64,000 bases of DNA from Climacteris rufus (Eukaryota > Chordata > Aves > Passeriformes > Climacteridae). Positions 1-12,193 of this stretch are shown here, piece by piece (the stretch's first letter is position 1; the number at the start of each line of letters is the position of its first letter). Under the pieces are notes generated by a model, which did no database searches, was not told where the DNA came from, and saw only the letters and a program-made list of their open reading frames with translations. A program made the position numbers and the translations under genes. Where the stretch lies: assembly GCA_013398175.1 (NCBI GenBank), contig VZRZ01004923.1:468290-532289 (forward strand), written 5' to 3'.

Positions 1-252
1 TCAGGATCTGTGCCTTCCAAAGCTGAATGTTCAACTGACTTGCAAAATGACGCTAACATTGATTTACTGTTCACTTTAGATGTATCAGGATAAAGCACCA
101 ATTCAGCAGATTTCCCATCCTCAATTTCTTCACTTTCTGCCCCTCCGTGTTCAGCTGAAGAATCCAGTCTTCCTAAACACTCTCTGTAACTATGTCTTGT
201 TAGGCACTCCAGCAGTGGTATCTTGGCCATGATAGAAACAGCAGAACCCAAG
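1..252 (-). CDS. RB1CC1: RB1CC1 coding exon 5 (partial, cut by window edge)
   Basis: Read on the minus strand from 252, the exon follows a 3' splice site (aaaaacag). Its first base completes the histidine codon split with the previous exon. It then encodes residues 192-274, beginning LGSAVSIMAKIPLLECLTRH, a segment strongly conserved in FIP200. The later part is rich in S, E and K and matches the less conserved linker of the family. The last two bases in the window begin the next codon, and no donor site is seen, so the exon continues past position 1. There is no stop or frameshift. In the protein this lies within the N-terminal dimerisation and ATG13/ULK1-binding region; that placement is family knowledge, not visible in the sequence. 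Confidence 0.95.
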
Positions 253-1360
253 CTGTTTTTAAAAAGTGAAAAGAAAAATAACATCAATATCTAGAAGCCA
301 TTGTGACATGAAATCTTAGACAAAAATCACCCTCAAATATAAAGTACTATTTATTTTAGAATTGAAGCAGGTTTCAAAATTATTTTGGAACTACCCTTTC
401 AAACTCCTGTGCTGAGTATCAACATCAAGGATGGACAGCTGGAAAAGTCAGAGTTTTTGCTCTTTTCCCCTGCTGAAAATGAAATCTTCTAAACTTCCAA
501 GCTCATGGTTATATTGCAATGAAAAAAAAGCTCAGTTTGATAAACTGAGACACACCCAGTTATTTATTTTTTTAAACTCACAACTGGGACTTTCCTACCT
601 ACATGGATATCAATGCTTATTATCAAAGCTTTGAGTGACCTTTGTCTGACTACTTGCACAGAGTCTGAATAGTCTCTAAATATTTGGTAAATCTATGAAG
701 CTCAACTGATTTTTTTAAGACAAAACATATCTATGTTTTAATTTTTTAAGTAGTCAATATCCACTTACATTCTATTAGGCAAAGAACTCACAGAAATACC
801 ATAATACTATAATGGTCACAGAGATGGAAAATATTTTTTTGAAATAACATCCAGAGTTTGCAGGACACAAGTATAGACACACACACACATATATACACAT
901 GCATGCCTCCCCATCCCATTCAAAGGTATACAAATACACTCAAAGTTCGTTATAAATTCATACTTTCAACACAAATTGTAATTCTGAATATCTGTTCCAG
1001 TTATTAAAAAACAATTAATTTGAAAGTGTGAATAGGTATTTTAAAATGTTAGCTAAATAATAAAGTTATACATTATCTCTAGTGCATGTTTGGAATTACT
1101 CCAGTTCTTTAGCAGCTGCTGATTAACAAGCTTATCTTTCACATAATTCAATACAGGTTTCTTTGTACTGATTAATACAAGGAAAAATGACAGTTAAAAA
1201 AAGTAACTAGCATAGAACAAAAAGAACATTCTCCACAACACATAATCAAACAAATACATACTTGTTTAATAAGAATAAGCACCAGACATAAAACACTTAA
1301 AAAATAAGTTTAAAAAAGAGTAAATTTAGAGATTGAGAATGAATTTAATAGTAAACTTAC
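253..1360 (-). other. RB1CC1: RB1CC1 intron between coding exons 4 and 5
   Basis: A 1.1 kb GT-AG intron with donor gtaagt (reverse of 1355-1360) and acceptor AG (reverse of 253-254). It is AT-rich and contains an imperfect CA/TA microsatellite near 876-900. The open reading frame at 431-634 on the opposite strand looks like chance. I recognise nothing else in it. Confidence 0.9.
876..905. repeat. CA/TA microsatellite
   Basis: Imperfect run of CA dinucleotides followed by TATA and CATGCATG, inside an RB1CC1 intron. Confidence 0.8.
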
Positions 1361-1563
1361 TGTGTAAGTTTCAACTTGATGTCATCTATGGACTGCAAAT
1401 AGCCTGAATACACATTTTCAAACCTGAAAAGCAGCTTTTGGTAAGAGTGTGTACAATCTTCCAAGTTGGCCATTATGGCAGCCCAGCCTTGATGCTGAAG
1501 ATGTTCATCATGTACCAGACCTTCACAAAAGGAGCAAAGCTTCTTGGCAACCTCATACATTTC
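1361..1563 (-). CDS. RB1CC1: RB1CC1 coding exon 4
   Basis: The exon is 203 bases, bounded by acceptor ttttttcag (upper end) and donor gtaagt (lower end). It starts in phase 0 with GAA and encodes residues 124-190, beginning EMYEVAKKLCSFCEGLVHDE. It ends with the first two bases (CA) of the His191 codon, which the next exon completes. The sequence is nearly identical to the corresponding mammalian FIP200 segment as I recall it, and it is the most conserved stretch visible here. An apparent methionine four residues upstream (MFFQ) is intron read-through, not a start. It belongs to the helical N-terminal scaffold region. Confidence 0.97.
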
Positions 1564-4500
1564 CTGAAAAAACAATCACCAAAATACAAATAAGGTTATT
1601 GTGGTAACTACATTGAAGATGCTAATATTAAAAATAGGAATAAGTTGTACACCTTAAAATGTCATAAAAATTTAAGAATAAAGGAAGTTAATCAGATGAC
1701 AAAAAATGCATATACTATTTATTGAGAAATATCTTCAAAACTGAGAAGTGAGAATTTTAGTTCCAAAAACACCTTATAAAATTAATTAGATACTGCAAAT
1801 ATAAAATATTCAGTGCACACACACAAACAACCTTTGTACTGATAATATGATACAAAGCTGGAAATCAAAGTCCAATAAGGAAAACACTTTTGATGAGCCA
1901 AGCAGAAGCTCAGAACAAGACAATGAACTGCAGCATCAGACAGCAAAAGCGCAGGTGCATCAGATCCAAGAAGAGATCCATGAGGAGAAAGCAGGGCAAA
2001 TAATTTAAGTCTTTTGTTCATTAATAAACCAGATGCAACATGATGAGCAGCAGTACAGAGTGTCCACAAAACTCTAAAACATATCCTGAAACTTGGCAAT
2101 GTGCAAACCAATGTGGAAGTTTCCTGTTAGAATACTGGATGACACAGAGGCATTTTACTGCCATAAGAGGGTGAGAATTCACCACCCTACTTGGCAATGT
2201 TAAAACAGAGACCTACATATGGCAAGTACCATATCTTACTAAAAGTGTACTAACAGCAATGCCCATTATCATCAATTCCGAAGTCTTAACTAGTAGGAAG
2301 AGCAACTATTTTAAGTCTAGCAATTTAAAAAAAAGGCTGTTCCTGTCCAAGGACCTACAAAAACACCAAAAAGTAATATAAAGGTCATACAATAAATGCT
2401 TCAGCCCAAAACTTCACCAATAACATACTCCATGGAAAATATTTTCCTGAGCATACCTGTGCTTTAGGTTGTAGTATCTACCTAACCTACAAGTAAAAAG
2501 TCTTTTCACTTTTTGCAATTTGAGCATACTGTTAAAACTAGGACTCAACACAACTTTCCTGTGCTATCATACATGTGAAAAAAACATGCATGGAAAAACA
2601 AGTTATACAAAATACAGTGAGAAAGTAGTGTTAAAAACCTAACACATCCATATATTTTGCATTTGCTGCTGAACACATGGTTAGCAGCACATATGCACAC
2701 TCAAAAAAATTTAGGGACCAACAACACTTACCTTCTGAAATGAATCACAAAACTCCAAGCATTTTAAACAAACATTTCAGAATTCATATTGACAAAACCT
2801 GAAAGTTATGAACATCCTCTCTTTTTCAGAAGCCCAAGCCTTGTTTCAAGCAGCATGACAAAATTCTACTGTCCTTCAAATCGCTGTCAACCAAACAATC
2901 AGCAGATGAACAATGAATACACAAAATACTTATAAATGCAACTCCAATGAAATCAAACGTTGTTTTGACAGATTCCTATAACTTTGTAGCAAAGATGGTA
3001 TTTGTCTTCTTGTTTCTTAACTTTGGCAGCTTCCTGTGCATGTAAGAATGAGGATTTCCAGTTTGAAAAGAATGTTTAATTGCTGAAGGAACTCTTGCTT
3101 CTTAAGTCAAAAATCAACCAATAACACAACTGGAATGGTATCCAGACCATGCTGAAATCTGCAAGTCATTTTTTCCAGACTATCCCCAGTTTGGCTATAC
3201 AACTTAAATCCATATGAGCTGACTAATGCAATATTGACAACTTGAGCAATTTTTTTTTTCTTAAATACACTTTGTATAGGAGTTACTCAAAGGCAAATTG
3301 CACAACATATAAAAAAGCAGAATAACTGCTTCCTCAGTTATCACATTAAGAACGAACAGAATTGGCTGTTTTACCCTAAGGTATGCTAAAAAATACACCA
3401 AAAATATGAAGCTGAAAAGGTAAATGAATGTTTCTGTTGCATTCTAATGCATATCCTGGAAACATACACAAACATTTTACTTTCAATTCATAAAAATTTT
3501 TCTCTTCTCAAAATCAACCTTCCTCAGACCTATGAGCCACAGTTCCAAAAGCAAGAACATATACAGTAACACATCAGTTTGAAGACTAAAAATCACAGAA
3601 GCCACCTACAAAATTGAAACTGATCTTGAAGTCTTCTTACGAAAGTTCCTTCAAGTAAGTATCACAGTTTAATCAGGCAAAGTAAAGACTGGACTCAAAT
3701 GTTTTTTTCAAAGTCCTGTATAGAGGCTTTTGTTAGTTCTATTGTCCTTTGGACAAACTCACTTAGCACAGTACAGCTCAAATATTTAACACATTAAAGT
3801 ATGCACTAAGCTTCATATGACCAAACTTTCCACCCTGAGATATACTCTTAACTAGCAGGCAATGTTTGCTTTTTCAGCTAGATGAAACAGTTATTTATGT
3901 TCACAATGGAACAGTTTCTTATGTTCACAATGGAAGTCAATCGTCAGTGTTGCTCTATGAAGCTTTATTATATGTCATTTTTGATGCTCCTTTGAGAACC
4001 TAAGTGTTGCCAATTTAAGATTTTAATTTTAAGAAGGTTGTTTTCCCACCAAAACACTTTCAAACACAAAATATAAGTCACTAAATTTTAGTAGGAAAAC
4101 CCCACCCTCACAATTGAGATTGCTTGTTACACAATTGATGACCAGCACTGACACTACATCTAGGAGTCTAGCCTGTAGCAATTCACTCAAATTTAACCAA
4201 ACCAGAAGCTCATGTCCCAGCACTCTGGCTCCTGGAAAAGCAAGAGCAAAAAACAGTATTTGCCAGAGCAGCAAATTAATATTTGTTAATTTCTCAGAAG
4301 TCTTGTAACAAAAGGACATTCTAGTAAGTGTCAGAACCTGTCATATAAACAGAGACAAGCCCAAAAGAACTATTATATAAAAACATCCCAATGTCATCTA
4401 AGTATTCAACCAGGCATTCATTGTCAGATGAGCTGCAGCTCCTTAATAGATACACAGGAGATGTGGACATTAAAATAAAAAATCCTCTTATGAAAACAAT

Positions 4501-7500
4501 CATAAATATTGCTCATAAATCAACCATAAGCATTGAGGTATGTCTCTCAGAGACAAAAGATTTTTTCTGGACTAACTTTGAGATCAAAATTCATTAGCCT
4601 GAAAACATAGCTAAGTTTCTTCCAAGGATCATGTTTTCAAAGTTACCCATGCGCTAATAGACGGAAGTCAGATTGTACAACTGAACAAACACATGCTTTA
4701 GGGCACATATGCAAGGTATTACGATAGCATGCCATGTTATCATCCTCTCAAAATTGTTACATGTGCCAAAGAAATTCTCTCTAAGTAGTGGGAGGCAAAC
4801 AGGAGAATTGTGTCTGCATGGATGAACCTGAATGCAATGAGAGTCCCCAGAAAGAGAGTACTGCTTTTGATGCTGGTTTCTTAAGCCGTATCATGAAATA
4901 AGTTCATTACATTCAAATAGTAAAGAATATTACTCTGAATTCAGGAGGTTCCAAACAGATGGTTCTAACAAAGGTCAAACCACATGGAGTAACTACTCAT
5001 CCCCATGCCAGAACGGTTTCAGTCTTAAGATTATACTAAGCAGATACTAGTGCATGCAATAAGAACACTATGTTAAACCAGAATTTTATTTGTTTTGTTT
5101 TGGTCAACCCTGCTTTCAAAATGTGAGAACATGCAGCAGGGAAACAAAGCAATGAAATTTTTCTGATTCCTTTGGAGTATGTATGTAACATAGAAGTAGT
5201 TAGGAAATTAAAAGCTACACAAATGTATCCTTCTTCTCTTTCCACCACTTCTAAAATAAAGCTTCAAGTGATTCGACTTGTTCTTCCTACCTGTTTTCTA
5301 TCTCCATAGACAGCATTTATATGGATATCTCAGGCTACTTTAGAAGGATCAAGACCAATTTGCTTCATGTAACTGTATGGAATAATGCAGGAAAGAGTTA
5401 AGCAGCTCTCTGCTAAATGAATAAGTCTAAAAACTGAATTATATCAGGCATAGAAGTAAAGGCTGCAATTCAACATATGTTTTAATACTTCTCAGTAAGA
5501 TTGCCAGCTCCAGCAGAGAAAATGAAGCCCGCCTAACAACAGGCTTACTTTTGTCATTGACTGTTCACAGACGCACTCAAGGCTTTTTGGCAGACACACA
5601 AAGGTTCACAGAGCACAAAAGTTAGCTTCAGTTGCCTTGTAGGGCTACAATCATCCTACTGGGCTACAGCAGCATACCTAGAACATCGACTGCTTCACCA
5701 TACCACTGGAATGAGGACCTAAAAAAGCACCACTACCAGTACAAGACTACAGAAACCCAGCCTAATCCCCACTTGTTATGTTGAAGAGTAAACAAACACA
5801 TCTACACTATCCCATTTTTCAAGAAATCCCCAGGGACAAGAGAATGCATTTCATCTTTGGGCGGATGTTTTAACAGTGCTTAGTTGAATTACTCCCTTTG
5901 AGAATCACAATTTAAATTTAAGCGAGTCTTCTGATTTATAATTAATTCTGTTTTCTGTGTTTCCAACAAAAATCGTAGAAGCAACGAAGTATGTTTTATT
6001 TACAGCATAAATTATCTGGTAAAGTGTTTAGCATCAATTTCAAGACTGTCTTTGCATCCTACTGTCATAATTCTGCTCATCTGAATTAACAAAATCTGAC
6101 AAAGGTCTGTTTGTCTTAAGTGGTCCTTGGACTTACCTCTAAAGAACAAAAGTTCTCAGGAAAAGCAGGGTTCTTTCCGTTCGCTACAACCCTGTGGTAA
6201 AAGGAAACAAGTCAAAGTCCTCTATTGCCGTATGTCTGACACCCTGTAAAAGGACTCCTTACAGGTTTCAATCACCCTAAAAATCAACCTCAGACCAATA
6301 AGAAAGATCCTTGAAAGCAAATTCCACAGATCCATACACTTTAACAGCAGATAAATGCCTTCACAACATGGAACTGTTACCTTGTTTACCCAAATTAGTA
6401 ACCAAGACCATTATCCCTAATGCATACACCTTCACCTAAAACATCAGTTTTACTAGTTTAACTAGATTAACCACTTCAAGATTTCAGCTTTTAAAACCTA
6501 GAATTGGAACAGTTAACTTCACTGTGAGGAGACTACAATATTTCATGGCAATTTTTCTCCTTTCAGTAAACAGCTGATTATTCTATTCTCCTTTAATACT
6601 GGTCATTTTTGGTGACTGCATCCTTTGGACCTTTGTCCACACAGTTCATGACTTATTTCATATTCAGAAAGTACTTATTTCACCAGCATAATACAGAATA
6701 AGTTATTCTGTAAATTACAGCTTGATGACTTTTACTTCAGCACTGTTTACATTAGTTCTTCGCTCTGATATTATAAGCAGGTTTGGAGAAGTGACAGAAT
6801 TTACCACCAAAAACATACTGAGAAGTGACAAAAACTACCAGAGTAAGGAAATCAAACCATGGTACAAAGTAAATGTCAACTTCTACTAGCTTGATTCCAT
6901 GTCACCCAACTCTTTTCCTTCTGATCAATTTTTTAAAAGCTTAATCTAAAGTTCTAGTCAAAAAGGTCAAACAAAACAAATGCCAGAGTAGCATTAAGAT
7001 CTACCTTAGAGTAAACCTTTCATCTAACTTTGGATAACCTAAAACCTACTCCACTTTACCCCACCCTGCTGAATTACTTTAAAAGATTGATACTGGTCAC
7101 TAATCCAAGTTACAAAGAAATCTGGACTTGGAGGAGCTAGAACTATGTCAGACTATTAGACTACTAATTTAGCCAAAATTAATTTGGCCACGCAACTTTT
7201 CCAAACACTACAATACCTTAAAGAACATTAATATTTAAAAGTAATTCTTTCCAGAGAGTCTCAAAGCAACTTTCTAGCAGAAGAGAAGAGCATTTCTCTA
7301 AATAGTAGATGGACAGCTTTCAGGAAGTATGACTGTATTTCTTGGCTTAACTACTTGAAGTGCTTGAAGCTAAACCGAGAATGATCTATGACTACCACCG
7401 TGGTTTTACGCAACCAAATGAAATGACCACACAGTTTCTCATCCTCATTTCCACTTCTCAAAGAAAAACTGACAGGAATTGACAGTCTTATCATAACAGC

Positions 7501-10500
7501 AGCAGCATCCCAAGAAATGTGAAACATATTCACTAACAAAAAGTCCAAATTTTCAATATCCTTCTGGGACAAATAATATGGGAACTTCAGTTAGATCACT
7601 AAAAAAAATAATAAATAATCCTTTCCTAAAGGTTAAGCTACCAGAAGTAGTGTTAAAAGACCACAAGATTAGACAAGATTGACACAACAGCTTATTGCAC
7701 AACATACTGTGTAGAGAACAGCTTGTCTTCTCAGCTAGTGTGTATGTAACTTCTTGCAAACACTGTGTGCACCTCATTGTCCACATACTGCAGCTCAAGG
7801 CCAGGACTGCTGAACTGGAAGAGAGGTGGGAGCCCAGGCTAGTTGTAAAAAGGCAAGCTGGAACCCTTTAGGCACAGACATCTCAAAGGTAAATTTTTAG
7901 CCCAAGAAAAACCAGAATGCCAAGACATAAAATGAAAACCTTAAAACACTGACTTAACTGAGATGTAAAAAAAAATACAAACAAAGACATCATATTGCAT
8001 ATGACAAAATCGGTGGCAAGAATTTCAGTTTAACTGGTAAAGGAAAAAGTTAAAGGAACAGATGTAGCTTCTTTAAAGCTACCTAATCTTTATACTGTGA
8101 ATTCCACATAATGAGATCATGGGTAGTGAACAGGAACTTAAGAAAATCTGTAACAGATGTTAAAATCATGAAAACAGAAAGAAATAGAAAATGGATTAAT
8201 TTTGACATGACAAACATAATATCATGGAAAACCAAGCACAAGTTTCCCACAGGAATGATTTTTGGTCAGGAGTTATGAAATCCAAAAAAGGCTACATGTA
8301 AGTGAATGAAATTAGTTTCAATTCAGGAGAAAAGTGGCTGCTTTTACATATTCTTATATCCTAAAAGTATATATACAAAAGGTTAGAAGAATGCCAGGAC
8401 CTCCACTGTGAACTAAAATATAACTTTTAGTTATACGTGACTAGTAACAACAGATATTACAGAAAAAAAATACAGAAATCAAAAGCATACAATAGTTTTA
8501 GACATGGAAAAAATAATGGAGAGGCCATAATGGCATGGATTAATAAGAACACTCATTAAAGGAGAATCCAGAAATACTTTTATTGTGAGGAAAAAAATTA
8601 AAGGCCATATACCAATTGTTTACAATTTCTTATCAAGTCTGATTTTAAAGATCATATTCTATATCCTCCGTGCAGAGCAGATACCAGACTAAACAGAAAG
8701 CAGTAGCTATCAAACATTATCCTCTACTTTTACATAGTTCCACATCACTGTTCTTGTTGCTGATAAGAATAGGTAAGACTTTATCATGAGCAATCATTCA
8801 GAATCCAAATTTTATTTTCCTAATACCAAACATTATCATCACGTATTAGCATCTGTAGTAGTAGTAAAAATTAATCAAATTTAATTCATTAAAATGGCCC
8901 AAATAATTACAACAGACAAAACCTCTCCATCATTACATACTGCCATTCTGCTTTTCTGAATAAGGAGGTTATCGCTTCTCTAAAATTAACAAAAAGACAG
9001 AGCTTGGATAATTATACAGTAGACTTTTCATGTCTGTTTTGCAGGAAGTCTCCCATACAGTGCTCTCAGTGTAGCTTTGGATGCATCAACCACACAACTA
9101 CAGAGGTTCACAGACTTTCTAGCTCTCCCCAGATCTTAATCGATTTTGAGAAGGATTAATATCCCATGTCCCTTCTTCCTCCCAGGCAAGAGGCTTATGG
9201 TGAACCTTGAAGAAGATTAATGTTCTAACCACATTCCCAGTCCTTCCTCTGTTTCTCGTGAATTACTGCTCAATATGCTTCAAGCAGGCACCATGAGAAA
9301 CTACTTCAATACAACACTGCAATACTTCTTTATACAGTTTTCACACCTTGGTACATCTAAACTCACCACAGACTATTTACTAATCTTCCACCACATATGA
9401 TGGAATTGCCATTCCCCTGACATTCCAGAGAAGTACCCAAATCATTTTCACAGTCTAACACAGAGCCTATCATTTTAGAACATTTAAAATCTTGGATAAA
9501 ATTAACTGTGCGTATATCTGATTTGAGAATATTACTACCTGTTTCATCTTGAAATAAATGTCCACATTTTTCACAAAAAAAATACTATCACTGTAGCCAT
9601 TTTAAGAACCGGCAGAAGTTGGGAACAAATAATAGTCTTCCCAAAAATAAATCTGCATGTTAAAAATAAAACATCCGTACTGCTTGGATCCATGTTTAAA
9701 GACCTTTAAATACTCAATTTCTCCTCCCCGAATCCCCCAATTCTGCAATAATACTAATAGATGACACTGAGTATGGAAAGACTTCTTTTCTTCTTGCAAA
9801 TCAACTCAAAATCACTCTCTCTAGATAAACTTTCCAGTCTGTAGCTAAATATTAATAGTATTATAGACATGCCACCAGAACGAGCCAGTAAAGATCTAAG
9901 TAACATATTTAAAAGCACAAACACTGCAATAAACTTGTGTGTTCCATATGTTAATGCAATCTTCAGAATCAAGGGGGAGGACTGGGCAGCAACAATTCTT
10001 TTAAGTCCAAATAGGAGTATTTTTCATAAAACCCCTGGAATAAAAAAAGCTTACTCCAGAGGGATTGCATATATTTCATCATTGTATAGTAATTTTAGCA
10101 AACTGAAAGCAAAATTAAGAATCTAAGACCAGAAAACAGGGAATGGGATAGCAAAACCAGACAAAATAACAGTGAGAAACGTGAGACTGAGTGTTGTCAC
10201 CTTCCACTTTCATTATCCTCAGTAAAACACAAAGACTGTAGTAATTACCACAGTCCCCACTTCATCTCAAATAAATGTATTTAGAAGCTATCAGTCTTAC
10301 TTACTTTTATAACCTTCTCTCAATACTTCACAAAAAATGGTTTTAATGCACTTTCAGTTTCAGCTGGTAAAACCAGAACCCGCACACTCTTCACAGAGCA
10401 CAACTGAAAACCTCCTACTCCTTAGCTGAATTCACACTGCTATCCACTCTTCTCTGTATGACAGTCATATGATTCACTGATACCTAATAACTCAAGGTCC

Positions 10501-11636
10501 TATTTACAAAGTCAGCTGTAAGTGTCAACAGGTGGAGAAGAGTCTACTGGACTCAATCCTTGCTTTAAATCAGACAGTGTGTCAAGGTCAGATTATTCAG
10601 GCAAACTTTCCCCCTCCTGACAGGTCAGGATGCCAAGGGGGAAAACAAAACCCCTGTACTACATGCAAGAATTAACACTTTTCTCTGAAGTCTGCTGTAC
10701 AGTATTAAACCCCAGCCACTTCAAGTGCTAAATGCTCTTTCGGACTGCATTGAAGTTGTCACTGAAACAAAGAAATTTTATTACCAAGACAAAACATACA
10801 TTACTATTCATTTTGTGCAAAGTGCTCCATATAACCACACTGATGCTCCTAGCCATTGCAAGCTTAAATAATCTTTAGCGACATGAAAAATATTTAATAC
10901 ATTTAAATATAAAATTTGAAAAGTAAACGAGGTCAGCTCCTAACAAAGAAACACAATCAGTCCACTACTGAAAGCATTGTGTCAGCATCTTGAACACACA
11001 GCTGTTTTACAGCATGCACACTTGGTATCTTACTGCCCATGCTGCAGGGAGTAGGTTTTCCCTATCAGAATAACACACAAGTAATCAAATTGGAATTCTG
11101 ACTTGTTTGCAAGTAAATACATGCAGTACGCAAGTAGAAGCTAATACTCAATAAGAAGCAACATGAATTTTAGGAAAAAGCTTAGTTTTATTAATTTCTC
11201 ACTGGTTGTTTAGACATATAACATGAAACAGAAGCTTGGCAAGGTGCTTTGAAAAATTATACTGCTAATTTTCTATTTGGGTTAAAAACACTTCCAAAGG
11301 TACTTTTCTGTTTTCAGGTTAAGGCAGACTGAGGACACTGAAAATAAGTCAGTGCATTAAGGCATGATCCAAAGCAACCTGATTGCTTTTATTTTGCAAA
11401 TGCTGTAAACGTGCGCATCCAAAAGGAGTCTGTGCTTTTGACAGGAGCTCTGAACATGCTAAAGCAGCAAGCACATTTCAATACTTACCTTGAAACTTTG
11501 AGACAAAGGCTCTGGAGAATACATCATCAGTAATACACCATTCTTAGCGCCTTTTGCAGAAACTATTTCATATTTTACATCAAGCTTCCCCGACATATTT
11601 TCCTTTGGTGTGCAAATACAGTAACAATCTACTTAC
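1564..11636 (-). other. RB1CC1: RB1CC1 intron between coding exons 3 and 4 (10.1 kb)
   Basis: Large AT-rich GT-AG intron, donor gtaagt at 11636-11631 and acceptor cag at 1566-1564. It has no recognisable CR1, LTR or other transposon. A 14-bp unit is duplicated at 3897-3910 and 3921-3934. Several open frames of 60-110 codons occur on both strands (for example 1782-2111, 4029-4319, 9869-10126). None resembles a known protein or has splice context, so I treat them as chance. Confidence 0.85.
3897..3934. repeat. Short tandem duplication, period 24
   Basis: The 14-mer ATGTTCACAATGGA occurs at 3897-3910 and again at 3921-3934, with similar sequence before each copy (acagttatttat and acagtttctt). 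It looks like replication slippage in the intron. Confidence 0.75.
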
Positions 11637-11807
11637 CACAGCAAGTTGTGTTCGTGACGCTACTGTATGAAACACTGCAGGCATCATAAGAGATTCTTCT
11701 ACTTTCAATTCCATCTCATTCTCTGCTGAAAACGTGGTTTTGGGGATAGCTGGTGGACGTTCACATAAGATCATTTCTTTGTTGAATAAAAAAATTGGGT
11801 TGGTGTC
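11637..11807 (-). CDS. RB1CC1: RB1CC1 coding exon 3
   Basis: A 171-base, phase-0 exon of exactly 57 codons, residues 67-123. The acceptor is the tatag just above 11807 and the donor is gtaagt at 11636-11631. It begins DTNPIFLFNKEMILCERPPA and ends with the conserved MMPAVFHTVASRTQLA followed by V. The human protein, as I recall it, has L at that last position. An in-frame ATG inside the exon (MILCE) could be mistaken for a start, but upstream exons join in frame. The segment links the ubiquitin-like N-terminus to the helical scaffold in FIP200. Confidence 0.97.
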
Positions 11808-12066
11808 CTATACTCAAAAAGGAAATGAAACCAAACATTGAGTGAAGGCAACTTACTGTTTAATCAGCAATTATTTTCTCATGTGGGTAATGTGTCCTGA
11901 GAACAAGTTAAAAATCGACATTTATAAGCTGAATACATAAATACCTGTTTCTCAAAAGAAATCCAACAAACAACACACTATGAAAAAATACTTAAAAATC
12001 CCTTAGTAATAAATCTTTTTCTTCCCCTATAAATGAGTTTAGGCTAAGAATGCAGTATGCACTTAC
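11808..12066 (-). other. RB1CC1: RB1CC1 short intron between coding exons 2 and 3
   Basis: A 259-base GT-AG intron, donor gtaagt (12066-12061), acceptor AG at 11809-11808. It is AT-rich with no other feature seen. Confidence 0.93.
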
Positions 12067-12193
12067 TGTTCCAGCACTGTAACTACACACTCTTCTGTCT
12101 GGTGCCATACACTCTCCTCCATTGACAACCAATACTTGGTGCTGAATGGCAATCTTATACTTTGTTTGAATTGCATGTTTCAGATCAGCCACA
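12067..12193 (-). CDS. RB1CC1: RB1CC1 coding exon 2
   Basis: A 127-base exon with acceptor tttttccag above 12193 and donor gtaagt below 12067. Its first T completes the Asn24 codon (AA+T) begun in coding exon 1. It then encodes residues 25-66, beginning VADLKHAIQTKYKIAIQHQV and continuing to the SYSAGT end. The spacing and the LKHAI...IAIQHQVLVVNGGE pattern fit the ubiquitin-like fold at the FIP200 N-terminus. It ends in phase 0 with ACA (Thr66), so it joins directly to GAC in exon 3. The frame is intact. Confidence 0.97.

Noticed and set aside
4029..4319. A 96-codon frame on the minus strand in the same intron
   Set aside because: RB1CC1 exons join in frame without it, and it resembles no protein I know.
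9869..10126. An 85-codon frame on the plus strand in the 10-kb RB1CC1 intron
   Set aside because: No recognisable protein, no splice or promoter context; length is within chance for this composition.
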